A stretch of 64,000 nucleotides of DNA from Anodontia alba (GCA_964016985.1 OZ024824.1:124322077-124386076); one strand, 5' to 3'; shown: positions 1-12,057, counted from the stretch's first letter. Translations and numbers: made by a program. Notes: generated by a model from the sequence alone, not told the origin.

Positions 1-125
1 CAGAATTTTTATGTCTGTTTCTCGGCTCACCGGGATTCAGTTGGTGGTTTTCTTTTGCTCCAGTATTGAACTCACTATCTCACTATGAACTCAATATCCT
101 AGACGCCATACCAAGCTGTTAGCTT

Positions 126-1031
<906 letters not shown>

Positions 1032-1309
1032 CATTATGAAAACACGCCTATTCAAATATATAGAAAATTTCACCTCCAAAAACTGAAAATTTTCAGATAA
1101 AAAACTCTGGTATTTTTCATATTTTTGCTCAAAACATAGATTGTGGGTACTCGTTAGAACCGCCTCGGCGAGGCGTTTCTAACGAGTACCCACAATCTAT
1201 GTTTTTGAACTGAAATAAGAAAAATAATTGATACCCCTGTAAACCCCAGTTTTACTATGTAAAGGTGGGGTTTAAGGGGTCAACATTATATAGGCGTGTT
1301 TTCGTGATG
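1032..1309 (+). mobile_element. MITE-A copy 1
   Basis: Family A element. Terminal inverted repeat consensus CATTACGAAAACACGCCTAT at the left and its complement ending CGTGATG at the right, about 278 bp, with a central palindrome of roughly 90 bases (GTACTCGTTAGAACCGCCTC and complement) and a right-arm hairpin AAACCCCAGTTTT/AAAGTGGGGTTT. Inserted in a LINE ORF. Flanked by CA on both sides. Confidence 0.95.
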
Positions 1310-1426
1310 CAATTCAGGCTGTTTTGGACTCTGGTTTCAACAATCCGGTTGGATACTACAGCATATATCTTGGCATCGTCAGCAAACAACTTTATGAACA
1401 CCTCAATAACATCTTGTATTAATGAA
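1310..1426 (-). pseudogene. LINE reverse transcriptase core, upstream piece of the same element
   Basis: Minus-strand translation gives VIEVFIKLFADDAKIYAVV followed by NSLNC. FADD is the catalytic motif of LINE reverse transcriptases (commonly YADD/FADD). Reading resumes in the same frame at 1031 if MITE-A and 2 bases are removed. Upstream of about 1427 the LINE stops at an unrelated family H repeat. Confidence 0.8.
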
Positions 1427-1446
1427 TACTAGAAATAATACATGGG

Positions 1447-1660
1447 CCAAGGACGCGCAGTCTGATCAGGGCCTCCGCTGTCCGCTAACAGAATCATTGA
1501 ACACTGTAGAATGTATCAATGGAGAGCAAATGCCCGGATGTGACTTTGCGCATGAGCGGTATGAATCTAAATCGGTGTATTTAACGGATGCTCGAAGACA
1601 CATTTTCGCTTGACGAAGCCCAAATGAGCTTGCTTTTCTCCCAGGCCATAATGTGTGACC
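1447..1660. repeat. family H repeat (GCGCAGTCTGATCAG type)
   Basis: Starts with GCGCAGTCTGATCAGGGCC and includes ATGCCCGGATG, GCATGAGCGG and a right end TTTTCGCTTGACGAAGCCC. Family H ends elsewhere read GGTCGCGTCAAGCGAAAA, so this is a copy in the reversed sense with a degraded hairpin. Confidence 0.6.
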
Positions 1661-1669
1661 GTACATCAC

Positions 1670-2433
1670 ATCAGTATTGTCTAAGCAACTGAGCCGACCG
1701 GCATTTTGTCGAATTTAAATTCTGAAACCGAAGTTAATCATTCCCCGGCGTTATTTACAGACTCATTTAGATATTCCGTGCAGAGATTTTTTAATTAAAA
1801 AGTGGTCTTTTGGAGGTAGAAATTTGTCTTTCAAATTATTTATTGTATTCAATTATGTATTTATCGGAAAACCAACTGAGAATGCTAAACGTTTCAGTAT
1901 TACACCGCTGTTTGAGGAGAAACCTAGGTTAATAATTTCTATGTGAATTCCGTCCGCCTGGGTGTTTTAAATTTTATAAATACAGATGTACTTATAGGAA
2001 AACTGCCTAAAGTTACTCCATATGTATGGAGATCGTTCCAATCGTTAAAGTCATTTTTGTTATTACATTTGTAATGTCGTCAAATGAGAAAGCTGTGAAA
2101 TATCTTCATACAAAAGTTGAGCATTGCCCACCATAAAGATTTCGAACTGATATTATAACCAGTCCCTGGGCAGAAACCTGTTAACAAATCTACAATCAGG
2201 ATTTGTTCAAGGAGGCTCTACTATCAGTCACCATATTCTTCTTTAAAGTATATATGGCAAAGTTAGAAATTAGAACTATTGTTTGATATAATGTCTGGAC
2301 AGAACAAACCAACAAAACAGAATGAACAATCGAAGTCGAAGAAGGACACCAAAAGAATTACCGCCTGCGAATGGTCAACAATCAAACATTGGGGAGGGGC
2401 TAAATCAGCTTTTATTGATACTCAACCCTCGCT
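1670..2433. other. no gene or repeat recognised
   Basis: AT-rich sequence with stops in all frames. I see no exon, RNA gene or family member here. Confidence 0.6.
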
Positions 2434-2437
2434 TTAA

Positions 2438-2651
2438 CCCATTTATTCCGAATAGACTCTTCTACCTTAACTCTTTGGACCGGTTCATTTTCAATGAAAT
2501 GGGTATCTAGCTAGGTTTTATTACAACCATGTTTTATAGAAACTCCAGTATTTAATGCAAACAGTGTAGACACTGATCAGACGCCGCGTTCTGTGATGTT
2601 TGAACAGGGTCTACGCTCTTTGCCGACGTCCTTTTTATTGGATGCTGCATA
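2438..2651. mobile_element. MITE-E copy (TTAA-flanked, right end lost)
   Basis: Left TTAA at 2434-2437 followed by CCCATTTATTCCG, then GACTCTTCTACC and GCAAACAGTGTAGACACTGATCAGACGCC. The family's right end (GGCATAAATGGG) is missing; a family F palindrome begins exactly where it should be. Confidence 0.7.
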
Positions 2652-2748
2652 CCCAGCAAACACACAACGTCGTTACAACGTCGCTGCAATGTCGTGACGT
2701 TGCAGCGACGTTGTAACGACGTTGTAATTACGTTGTGTGTTTGCTAGG
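2652..2748. mobile_element. MITE-F palindrome (AACGTCG type)
   Basis: Near-perfect 97-base inverted repeat. Ends CCCAGCAAACACACAACG and CGTTGTGTGTTTGCTAGG; arms carry repeated AACGTCG/CGACGTT. The whole element can fold as one hairpin. Confidence 0.85.
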
Positions 2749-3004
2749 TAAGACTGTCCCGTCAGTGTAGGAGATCACAAACTCTATAGTGCACACACGC
2801 ACGCACACATATCAATGATGTGGGCTTGACTTCAAACTGAAATGTGAGAAGGACAGGGCCAGTTGTAGAATCATGACGAGCCAGACCACACACGAGTAAG
2901 ATGTTCTGTTGCTGTCTGATTTCCTAATCTTTTCCACAAATATATAATAATCTGTCTTCATTATTATCGTTTCGAACGGATTAGTAGCCAGGTCTCAAAA
3001 TAAA

Positions 3005-3053
<49 letters not shown>
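3005..3053. repeat. (CT)n microsatellite
   Basis: About 49 bp of CT repeats with one TTT interruption. Confidence 0.95.
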
Positions 3054-3056
<3 letters not shown>

Positions 3057-3280
3057 AGGAATTTAAACATCTAAACATCGGCTTAGCCTCGGTCGCTAAA
3101 ATTGCATTTGACAATTCCTTTGCCTTTCTTATTAATATTAATGTGTACGTAAACGTTTGTCACAATATCACAAATAGTTAAAGACTTGTGGCAAATTCCA
3201 CACTTTCACATTTTTTACCTCAGCTTAGCCTCGGGAGTGTTCTCGTTTATCCCTCTTTGGATAGGCAGGAGGCTGTGGAA

Positions 3281-3360
3281 GCTATATGCGATCAGCGAAG
3301 ACTCTGATCAACCTGTGCGGATGCGCAGGCTGATCAGAGTCTTTGCTGGCCGCACAAATC
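3281..3360. repeat. family H hairpin
   Basis: Inverted repeat AGCGAAGACTCTGATCA ... TGATCAGAGTCTTTGCT with a GCGGATGCGC centre. Confidence 0.75.
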
Positions 3361-3820
3361 TTGTTGTAGGTTTTGTCGTGCGCTGGCTTAAATAATTATT
3401 CGGTTCGCGTAGTTCATTCAGTGAACCATCAAAGACAACTTAGATCATGGTGATGAAACAAGGATGACACCTTTTAACAAACATTTCTGACACTGACGAC
3501 CAGAGCTAAAGAACGCCATTAATTGAACCATGGATATAACATCAGGAATCACCCCTTTAATGAAGGCTGAGACACGATCCACCGTCGTGCAATTAAAATG
3601 AAAGCATAACTATCAACCATGTCATTTCAAACCAACTATATCTAACAATCAATTTGGAGTGTTAGTGATAAAATTCTAAAAAGGAGCTGAGCTGAGCTGG
3701 TGATGCTGATAGCCATGAATTAAGTAGTCAGGACTTTATTCCGGTTGTAAAAGTCATTCACATGAGAAGATACTCTTGCAAAAAGAAAAACAATGAGAAA
3801 AACACTCCATACGAGGGAGA
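3361..3820. other. no gene recognised
   Basis: Unique-looking sequence without a supported ORF or family match. Confidence 0.5.
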
Positions 3821-3821
3821 T

Positions 3822-3979
3822 CTAACAAGTAGCCACAATTTATGTTTTGAGCAGAAATATGAAAAAAAAAAAAAAAAAAAAAAAAAATCAGAATTTTTTA
3901 TCTGAAATTTTTCCTTTTTTTTTTTTTTTTTTTGGTTGTAAAAGTTTCAATATATTTGAATAGGCGTGTTTTCGTAATG
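3822..3979 (-). mobile_element. MITE-A copy 2, half element
   Basis: Only one half, from the palindrome centre (TCTAACAAGTAGCCACAA) to the terminus TTCGTAATG. Long A and T tracts (3863-3886, 3914-3932) have expanded inside its arm. Confidence 0.85.
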
Positions 3980-4436
3980 GCTAAACTAGCCTCAGGGACA
4001 CACAGAAGTAAAAACTATTTAATCACGCTTATAAGAACACATATTTCAGTGTCGAGAATCATTCCTTTATTTTAATATTCAGTATTTCAATGTTATTTTT
4101 CAATACCAAAAAGGGAAAACCTGGGGTTTCGGAAATTATGATGAATTTCATGCGATAGTAAGGCATTGTAAATGTGATGATAGAACAGTGTAAATATAAA
4201 TTAAGCATTAGTACGTGCATTTCTAACGGATTCAGTTAGGTAAATGTACTACTACTTCTAGTAACGCAAGACGGATCATATCAAACTGCACTTTTTCAGA
4301 GGCTGATCAGGTACTTAAGCTTACCAAAAAAAAAAAAAAAAAAAAAAAGTGATACTATACAGTACATCGGCGAGTAGAGAAGACCAAAACAGACAGTTCG
4401 GATGAACAGGGCCTTCATTGTTCGCAGATGATATAA
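3980..4436. other. no gene recognised; A-run at 4325-4347
   Basis: AT-rich with a 23-base A run. No coding or RNA feature seen. Confidence 0.5.
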
Positions 4437-4714
4437 CATTACGAAAACATGCCTATTCAAATATACTGGAATATTTACCCCCAAAAAATGAAAATTTTCA
4501 AATAAAAAATCCGATATTTTTCATATTTCTGCTCGAAACATAGATTGTGGGTACTCGTTAGAACCGCCCGTCGAGGCGGTTCTAACGAGTACCCACAATC
4601 TATGTTTTTGATCAGAAATAACAAAAAAATAATGTTTACCCCTGTAAACCCCAGTTTTACTATATTAAAGTGGGGTTTAAGGTGGTGAAATTATATAGAT
4701 ATGTTTTCGTGATG
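4437..4714 (+). mobile_element. MITE-A copy 3
   Basis: Complete family A element with both termini and central palindrome; centre shortened to CGCCCGTCGAGGCGG. Confidence 0.95.
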
Positions 4715-4746
4715 GTGGCTTTTTTCGTTCCTTATGCGCAGTTTAA

Positions 4747-4949
4747 CCCTTGTTATGTTGAATTAATAAAGGTGCAATGCCCACTTTTAATTGTCAGTCA
4801 ATCAGATTCCTTGATCTCCGTTGTTGATACAAATTCACATAATAAATGACAAACAGTGCAGATCCAGATAAGCTGGCTTCAGAAGCCAGCTGATCTGAAT
4901 CTACACTGTTTGCAAAGGCAGGGCATATCCGAGTTCGGCAGTACTTGGA
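4747..4949. mobile_element. MITE-D copy 1 (piggyBac-like)
   Basis: TTAA at 4743-4746 and 4950-4953. Left end CCCTTGTTATGTTGAAT; internal CCAATCAGATT block; central palindrome AACAGTGCAGATCCAGAT ... ATCTGAATCTACACTGTT around GCTGGCTTC/GAAGCCAGC. TTAA duplication is the hallmark of piggyBac transposition. Confidence 0.8.
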
Positions 4950-4953
4950 TTAA

Positions 4954-6135
4954 TATAGGGCTTCGTTGTTAACATATACGACTTTACTTTTGGCGGTCAC
5001 ATTCTGTCATAATTTTATCGCAGCAGATTGGAATCTATGCCTCCCAATTATTGTTTTCCCGTACGCCAATGATTTTCTAAGCAGCCAGACGGTTTCTGTT
5101 TAATAATGCATAGAGCCAATTAGACAGCTTTTTATGCATACAAAATAGCTTAATTCCCGCTGGAGAGCCCGGATAGAGGTATGACACCTGCTCCAACTTC
5201 GCAGTTAATTCTTACCAGAATAAAATATAGCCGTTGATCCGCAACGTCTGAATTCGTACCTTCTGACATGTGCAACCAGCGAAAATTCAGATCAGCCTGC
5301 TTAGAACCTTCACTAGGCGCATTTTATAGCCAAGCCTGGGGACAAAGAAGACTCTGATCAGGTTGCGCGGATTTGAAAGCTGTTTGAGTCTTCGTGGGGT
5401 GCAAATGTGCGAAGGTGTGTGTTCGTACTTTGCAGTTCAGTTGTATCGTAACGGACGTAAAAATATGTGTAAGCTACTAAGAGAATCGTGCCATGAGTAC
5501 GTTTACCTAGACAATGACACTCAACCTTTGCCAAACTGAATAAATTAAGATGCCACGTCCACTTCTAACGTTGTTATAACAGAACAAGTGTTTATAAATT
5601 TACATTGTTAATGCAAACAAAACAACACGGAGTGTTACAGAAATTAGGAAAATATGTATTTGAGTCATTTAGACTTCGAAGTACATTTATGGCGTCGTGA
5701 TATCTGTCTTTATTGTTAATATTTATATATAACCCTAACCCTGGTTTTCATATAGCTATGTTTGTGTAATTATGGAGCTTAACCTCCAGATGTAAGAAAA
5801 ATGATCTAGTCTTTACCCATCATGTTCCGCAATCTACATTTGCACCTGCTTGGGTGAAAGTTTTCAGGGTTATTCCTAATTTCAGGATTTCAAGAGTTTT
5901 GGTCCCTATATAAAGTATAGGGAAAACGATGTGAAAACCCAGATTTCAGAATGTTTGATTTTTAGAACTTTCACCATGCAATTGTAGTCAATACTTACAT
6001 CAGAATCATCTACGAATAACATTGTATTTATTTGTTGTCAGCCATATATATTTTGTGACCATACGATATTGTCATATGAGCATGCTGATAGACTGGAAAC
6101 TGTAACAGTTTACATCTAAATAAAAAAATTCTATT
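4954..6135. other. intergenic; one family H fragment, one MITE-D fragment
   Basis: Family H-like ACTCTGATCAGG lies near 5280-5400 and a MITE-D left-end fragment (AACTGAATAAATTAAGATGCC) near 5535-5570. The rest shows no gene or RNA. Confidence 0.5.
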
Positions 6136-6434
6136 CATTACGAAAACACGCCTATTCAAATATATTGAAAGTTTTACAACCAAAAAAGGAAAATTTTCAG
6201 ATAAAAAAATCTGATATTTTTAATATTCCTGCTCAAAACATAGATTGTGGGTATTCGTTAGAACCGCCTCGATATTCGTTAGAACCGCCTCATCGAGGCG
6301 GTTCTAACGATTACCCACAATCTATGTTTTAAAGCAAAATAAGAAAAATAATGTATACCCCTGTAAACCCCAGTTTTACTGTACAAAAGTGGGGTTTAAG
6401 GGTGTCAAAATTATATAGGCATGTTTTCGGGATG
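6136..6434 (+). mobile_element. MITE-A copy 4, with palindrome slip
   Basis: Complete element. Part of the left palindrome arm is duplicated (ATTCGTTAGAACCGCCTC occurs twice in tandem), which makes it about 20 bases longer than its relatives. Confidence 0.95.
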
Positions 6435-6596
6435 CTGTTCTAATTTTCAGCCAATCAGATTACTTGATACGGGTTGTTGATACAAATTCACCTAATTACA
6501 AACAGTGTAGATCTAGATCAGTTGGCTTGAAGCCAACTGATCTGGATCTACATTGTTTGAAAAGGCAGGGCATATCTGGGTTCAGCAGGGCCAGGG
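6435..6596. mobile_element. MITE-D copy 2, left end replaced
   Basis: Starts in the internal CCAATCAGATT block directly at the end of MITE-A copy 4 and keeps the GATCAGTTGGCTT palindrome and the right end CCAGGG before TTAA 6597-6600. The MITE-A insertion probably deleted its left end. Confidence 0.75.
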
Positions 6597-6721
6597 TTAA
6601 AATATAGAACCGTATATATGAAAATTGTAATGTGCAATGCCTGAATTCCTGTAATCAGAAAGAATTACAATTGAACTTAGGATAAATATGTGTTGCAAGC
6701 AAATTCATCTACCCCACGGTA

Positions 6722-6985
6722 TATTTAACTACTGACCGTTCTAAGACGGTGGTTCTCGAGTTGATCGTTGTTTATAAGGCCTTCGCTGCATGTTGTGTCC
6801 TGTTCGTATTCTAGCAATATAGTTACCCGCTGTTTGGCTTCCTTCTTTGCTTACTGTTTTCGTGCGTTATATTTCCCTGTCCTGATGCATTGTGGTCACC
6901 TGAATTCTGTTTTGCCTTCTCTGTGTGCGTTTTTTTTCTTTTGTGTGTGTTTTGTTTGTTGCATGTGTGCGATCAAGCGGGTTTT

Positions 6986-7035
<50 letters not shown>

Positions 7036-7070
7036 TTATTACTACTACGTTTAGTACACCTTATCATGAT
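6722..7070 (+). mobile_element. fragment related to retroelement R1 3' region
   Basis: Contains CTGACCGTTCTAAGACGGTGG, closely matching CTGACCGTTCTAAGGCGG in the R1 element near 61645, followed by a similar T-rich region and a TAC microsatellite. Orientation agrees with that element; homology is patchy. Confidence 0.5.
6987..7034. repeat. (TAC)n microsatellite
   Basis: About 16 trinucleotide units. Confidence 0.96.
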
Positions 7071-7236
7071 TGTTGTTTGTACAACATTTGAGACGAGGAT
7101 GAAGATGTGGTGTCCATAAAATCGATTTAAACCCCCTGAAGGTTTTACTATTGACAGTTCTTAGGTTTCTGCGGTTCTGTTGTTCGTTCTTTGTACGTCC
7201 TTGCAGATGTTCGCGCAGGAATAATAGCTCCAGATA

Positions 7237-7385
7237 TGGCGCTTTTTTCAACCGAAAAATAAAGATATTCTTCTTATTTCTCCGCAAAAACGTTGTTGTG
7301 GTATTCATTAGAAGCGCATCGCCGATGCGCTTCTAATGAGTACACACAACATATGTTTTGTGGAGAAATAAGAAGAATATTATGT
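7237..7385. mobile_element. MITE-L copy 1
   Basis: Palindrome with arms TTCTTATTTCTCCGCAAAAA and complement, core ATTAGAAGCGCATCGCC/GGCGATGCGCTTCTAAT. Same layout as the MITE-A core but other flanks. Confidence 0.7.
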
Positions 7386-7427
7386 GGATACTCCCTCTTA
7401 CCTGGATCTATGGGGATTATGTTTTAA

Positions 7428-7745
7428 CCCATTTATGCCGAGTGGCCTCTTCTACTGTCTACATGCATATACTTCTTCTGGTGTTTTTTGATGGCTGTGT
7501 TCATTGACCGTGCTTCTTTTCGTCTTGCGCATTACATTACTTGCCTTAAGTAGTGAGATACCTTATTTACTAACCATACTTGTCCTAAAATTTGAAAAAA
7601 AGTCCATTCTACTACCTCTTGATGTGTCTAAAATAGTGCTGGATAAATGGCAAATTGTGTAAACTCTGATCAGACGCCGCGTTCTGCGGCGCCTGATCTG
7701 TTTGCACTGTTTGCAAAGGCCTATCTGTCCAAATACTTAGGGTTA
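7428..7745. mobile_element. MITE-E / MITE-N composite
   Basis: Left part begins after TTAA 7424-7427 with CCCATTTATGCCGAG, a family E end. From about 7558 it continues as family N (ACTTGTCCTAAAATTTG ... CTCTGATCAGACGCCGCG ... TACTTAGGGTTAATACGAT). Both share the GATCAGACGCC core. Confidence 0.6.
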
Positions 7746-8070
7746 ATACGATATTTTCAATTCTAACTTATTTCATATAACAATTGCTGTCATTTTTCTC
7801 TTATTTCTTACATGATGGAAACGTTATCAATTAATAATTAATAATTTTTCAACTGTGCATCTAGCGTTAACAAATATATCTTTGAAACATCCGCATTCTT
7901 CTAATCATCGAATACGTTGTTGTAACGATTGTCAGAGTTTGACATTTAACTCGTATTCAGTTGTTGTTATTGTTGTTGTTGATGATGTTGCTGTTGTGTT
8001 TTGTGGAGAATTGATTACACATTGTTCAAAGTGCATACAGAAACGTTTCTTGTGCTGGATATATTAGCTG

Positions 8071-8313
8071 GGTCGCGTCAAGCGAAAAAGTGCCTTGAAA
8101 CATGCGCAAAATAAGCAGGTTCAGATCATCCTGCGCATGCGCAAAGTATCAGAGGGCATTTGCTCTTCATTCGTACATCTGTAGTATCCAATGATTCTGT
8201 TAGCGGACAGTAAAGGCCCTGGTCAGACTGCGCGGATGCGCAGTCTGACCAGGGCCTTTACTGTCCGCATATGCCCGAAGATATGTTTTCGCATGGTGCG
8301 GCACACTTGTAGA
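8071..8313. mobile_element. MITE-H copy, best preserved
   Basis: Left end GGTCGCGTCAAGCGAAAAAG, internal TGCGCATGCGCA, then a near-perfect hairpin GACAGTAAAGGCCCTGGTCA ... TGACCAGGGCCTTTACTGTC at 8207-8266, right end ATGTTTTCGCATGGTGCGGC. Use this as the family type. Confidence 0.75.
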
Positions 8314-8499
8314 CGATATCGACCAACAACCGTGCACGTTTTATTTAAATTAGATTTACTTTGTGCTACTCCAAAACGCATTTATCATAAGGTCATCAAC
8401 ATCGTCAGGTTATGAATAGTTTGTATTTCATGTTGGGTAATGCCAGGAGAATAACCAAACATCTGCTACAGCCATGTTCTCACTTCCCTCAAAGAAAGT

Positions 8500-9138
8500 T
8501 ATAAAGCGGACTCTTGTTACAATGACAGCATTTGTTACCAAAGATGTTGCCAATAAATGCATTTGCTGTTGTAAAAAATCTTAAACGCAGCATAATGTAT
8601 AATGTAAGAAATGACTTGTTTCTATTCTTATTTTCTCATAGAACGTATGTTTTGGATATTGTTAGAATCGCCTCAGTGAGCGAGACGATTCTAACAAATT
8701 TCCAAAACATATGTTTTTGAAGTATTGAATACAATGTTAATGCAGAGTTTCTGATTAATAGTTGCCTCCTACGTGAAGGTCTCGTGCCAGTCAAATTATC
8801 ATTATAACGATTTTTACCACGATAGCATTTGTCCCAAAGATGTTGCCATTAAACTAAATTGGCTTTCGTAAAGAATCTTAAATGCTACAGAAAGATATGT
8901 ACGACAAGGCTTGTTATATTCTTATTTTCTAAATGAACATATGTTTTTGGTATTTGTTAGAATTGCCCGCGATTCTAACAAATTTTCAAAACATAAGCAT
9001 CTTAAAATATTAAATATTATGTTCTAGCATAATTTCTGATGAACTGTCACTTCCTGACTGAAGATTTCATGCCACTCAAAGTATCATTATAATGAATTTT
9101 GTCGTTGTATTTTGTGTCGATGTAAAGAGTGTCTGCTG
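8500..9138. mobile_element. two MITE-B copies head to tail
   Basis: Copy one about 8500-8817, copy two 8818-9138. Each has GATGTTGCCA near the left, a palindrome TTGTTAGAATCGCC/GGCGATTCTAACAA flanked by AACATATGTTTTGG, and TCATTATAACG near the right. Termini resemble pogo-type CAGTnnAACCCTCGTT; the second copy ends CTGCTG before TA. Confidence 0.75.
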
Positions 9139-9615
9139 TACAACGTGTCGCAAAATGGTAAAACGTGCCTTTATCGCAAATGAGCACAGAGAATACGAGG
9201 TTCATATGTACATCTGCACTTCCTACTAAAGGGGTTTGGATACATGTTTTTGGGAGGCATCTCTGTAAGCAGTGTTTTCGTCTCCCCTCTGCAATTCTGT
9301 TTGCTCTAAAGGGAGGTAATTGGCCCCGGGCCTCGGAGCCATTTTTCTAGTTTTCTCCCTTTGGAGCAAAATCTTTCTTTTCACTATAGAACCTTTTCAA
9401 AAGGAACTTGCAGAAAAGCAAACATACAGTCATAAATGTTGTGTTCGGCCTGCAAACGAAATAGCAAACACTCTACCAAATTTAGCTATACCCATACTTC
9501 AGAATTATACTTGATTATTTTTTCGACATTTCCGCTGAGGGAGACAACTTTTTGTGACTTCCTGTGAGGTTTGAGTTGATATGTATCGTTATGCCGCCAT
9601 GTATTGAAATCATGT
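9139..9615. repeat. GGGAGGTAA-type dispersed repeat, unclassified
   Basis: Contains AAGGGAGGTAATTGG and related phrases (TTTTGTGACTTCCTG, GAAAAGG...TTTACTCTAAAAAGG) that recur at 9940-10080, 11000-11335, 20230-20320, 21200-21420 and 44090-44150. No ORF support. Confidence 0.5.
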
Positions 9616-9893
9616 CATTACGAAAACACGCCTATTCAAATATATAGAAAATTTACCTCTAAAAGCTGAAAATTTTCAGGTACAAAAACTCTGATATTTT
9701 TCAGATTTCTGCTCAAAACATAGATTGTGGGTACTCGTTAGAACCGCCTCGATGAGGCGGTTCTAACGAGTACCTACAATCTATGATTTTGAGCAGAAAT
9801 AAGAAAAATAATGTATACCCCTGTAAACCCCAGTTTTACTATAAAAAGTGTGGTTTAAGGGAGTCAATATTATATAGGCATGTTAACGTGATG
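9616..9893 (+). mobile_element. MITE-A copy 5
   Basis: Complete element; right terminus degraded to TTAACGTGATG. Confidence 0.95.
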
Positions 9894-10383
9894 CATTTTT
9901 ATTTTCAACTCATGTTGTTAACTTATGTAAACCTGAAGAAATAAAGAACTTCAAGATGCTGTACATCATGCGCCTTCTGAAAAAGGGGTTTACTCTAAAA
10001 AGGGAGCAAATTCTTTTCTTTTAAAGAAGATCCAAGTAATGAAGGGGGACGAGCAATCGGATAGAGTTGCTTCCCCTCAATCTGTATCCAGTCACTTTAA
10101 AGAGTCCTCATTCTGTAGAATATTCCATACCGAGGAATACACTAGCTTATGCTCAGTCAACACGGATATACAGTCTAATCGGAGTCTTTTCTGTTCGCGT
10201 ATGACATGAGGCCTTGATCTCGTATCACGGCTAAATTATCGCGGGGAAAATTAGAAGAGCTGGGGTGTCAATAATCGAATTTGTATCAGCAATTTTCCAA
10301 CTCAGTTACCGATAACTCTAAACTGATTTGTTAAGTTAAACGACGTTTTGTCTTTATCCACGACTGCAAGCATTATGTCTGTT

Positions 10384-10584
10384 CACTCTCTGGGCAGATT
10401 CAGCAGATGACACAGTGAAGCTATTTTCTTATTTTCTTTCCAGAAAACAGGTTTTGACATTTCATGCAAATTGCCTCAATTTTAGATAATTTGCATGAAA
10501 TGTCAAATCCTGTTTTCTTGAAAAAAAATTAAAAAAAATATATGAATTTGTCATCGGAAGATTGGTAAATGTTAAAATATCCGA
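10384..10584. mobile_element. MITE-G copy 1
   Basis: Palindrome TTTTGACATTTCATGCAAAT ... ATTTGCATGAAATGTCAAAT between TTCTTATTTTC-type arms, preceded by CACTCTCTGGGCAGATTCAGC. Termini less clear than in other copies. Confidence 0.7.
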
Positions 10585-10666
10585 ATGGCTATCAGTGAAT
10601 TTAATTCAGCCCGATTTTGAACGGAATGAACCTGAATCTCATCCGATGAAACAACTGAGCCGGGAC

Positions 10667-10800
10667 ACAGCATTTCCTACAAGATTGCATGTGCGCCCAG
10701 CGATGATTCAGATCAGCCTGCGCATCCACGCAGTCTAATCAGCCATCGCTGTCCGCCTGAGTGCCCTGCGAAGACTTATCAGACTGCGAGTTTCCCGGTT
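10667..10800. repeat. family H fragment
   Basis: GATCAGCCTGCGCATCC and CGCAGTCTAATCAGCC, an eroded H palindrome. Confidence 0.5.
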
Positions 10801-10812
10801 CATATGCAATTT

Positions 10813-10920
10813 CCCAGCAGACACATGACTTCTATACAACGTCGCCTCAACGTCGATGCAACGTCAAGACGTTGCATCGACGTTGAGACGACGTTGTATA
10901 AACGTCATGTGCCCGCTTGG
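10813..10920. mobile_element. MITE-F palindrome (AACGTCG type)
   Basis: Ends CCCAGCAGACACATGAC and GTCATGTGCCCGCTTGG; arms TATACAACGTCGCCTCAACG and complement, near-perfect. Confidence 0.85.
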
Positions 10921-10989
10921 TTCGTTCCCTTAGTTCATTATCGGATAACATTTGTACTGATCAGGGCTCGGTGATCCAAATACTTATAT

Positions 10990-11340
10990 CATAGCTTTTT
11001 AAGGGGACTTGATAGACGGATGATTTTCTGCCATTTTTGACAGCGGGGACAACATTTGAGACTTACTGTTTGCATTTCTGCTCATCAATCTCCTTCTGAT
11101 AAGGGATGGTATATTATACATGGAAAGAATATGCTCCCCTTGCGCAGTTTCAGATAATCCTGTACATCAGTATGGTCTTTATAGGAGACATGAGATATCT
11201 GGCAGAGTCCTTGTATTTTTTAACAAGTGAGATAACTTTTGTGACTTCCTGCTTAGTTTTCTACACATAAAATCCTTTCTGAAAAGGGGTTTAGTCTAAA
11301 AAGGAAGAACTCGCTCCCCTGAAAGTGTACTAATTCCATT
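10990..11340. repeat. unclassified dispersed repeat, two similar segments
   Basis: Two segments each with TTTTGTGACTTCCTG-like and CTTTCTGAAAAGGGG-like phrases followed by CTCCCCT. Related to 9139-9615. Confidence 0.45.
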
Positions 11341-11342
11341 TA

Positions 11343-11495
11343 CAGTCGAACTTCAATGGCTCGAACATATTTGGAATCATGGAAAATTGTTCGAGACATG
11401 AGTAGTTCGAGCCGCTGAGGGTTAATCATGGTGGCAGGTCAGGAAGCAAATGGAGATAATATAGGGAAGTCTTTCCGGTTTTCTATACAATAATG
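11343..11495. mobile_element. MITE-C copy 1, truncated
   Basis: TA then CAGTCGAACTTCAATGGCTC, a pogo-type terminus, and AGTTCGAGCCGCTGAGGGTTA. The central palindrome is missing. Confidence 0.65.
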
Positions 11496-11683
11496 GTATG
11501 CTACAGTATCTAACGAGCCATCAAGCGGCCCATGACTGCAAAGCCCTAATCAGACCGCTCGAGAGCACAAGCTAATCTGGGTTGTCGTTTACCGCAATTG
11601 CCTAAAAAGGCGCGGCTCGCGTGGCCTTATATAACGGTGACTTTCAAAATAAACGCTGAATTACTTCACTTATATATAGTTGT

Positions 11684-11781
11684 ATATGACGTTTATACAA
11701 CGTCGCCTTAACGTCGATGCAACGTCATAAAGTTGCATCGACGTTGAGGCGACGTTGTATAAACGTCATGTGTCTGCTGGG
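11684..11781. mobile_element. MITE-F palindrome (AACGTCG type)
   Basis: Arms ATGACGTTTATACAACGTCG and complement, right end TGTCTGCTGGG; same subtype as 10813-10920. Confidence 0.8.
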
Positions 11782-11827
11782 CTGAAACTGTGTCATGTCT
11801 GTTGTTGGTGCACCTCTAATCACGTTG

Positions 11828-11861
<34 letters not shown>

Positions 11862-11868
11862 ATTTGTC

Positions 11869-12057
11869 TTAGCAGCCTTTGCCCGACTTCGAAGCAAGAC
11901 AGATCCAGTCCTTGGTGTTGTCTTCCCATCCTTTCTTCAGCCTGTCAACTTGTTCTGGTTCCTTCAGCTGTGCCTTGCAGAATATTGTTTTACCATTCCA
12001 TTGGAACGTTGATCTATATATTTTAGAATAAGCCAAACTACCGGTATCAGAATACAA
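11869..12057 (-). pseudogene. possible retroposed ORF fragment with adjacent poly(A)
   Basis: Minus-strand frame of 62 codons ending KDWICLASKSGKGC and a stop, followed after about 8 bases by a 30-base A run (plus-strand T run 11831-11860). Composition looks protein-like (FQWNGKTIFCKAQLKEPEQV) but I do not recognise it. Upstream the frame closes at once. A truncated retrocopy is one explanation; chance is another. Confidence 0.35.

Noticed and set aside
5730..5745. Telomere-like AACCCTAACCCT
   Set aside because: Two units only, no array.
6867..7119. Frames rich in Thr, Ser or Leu runs
   Set aside because: Translations of the TAC trinucleotide repeat.
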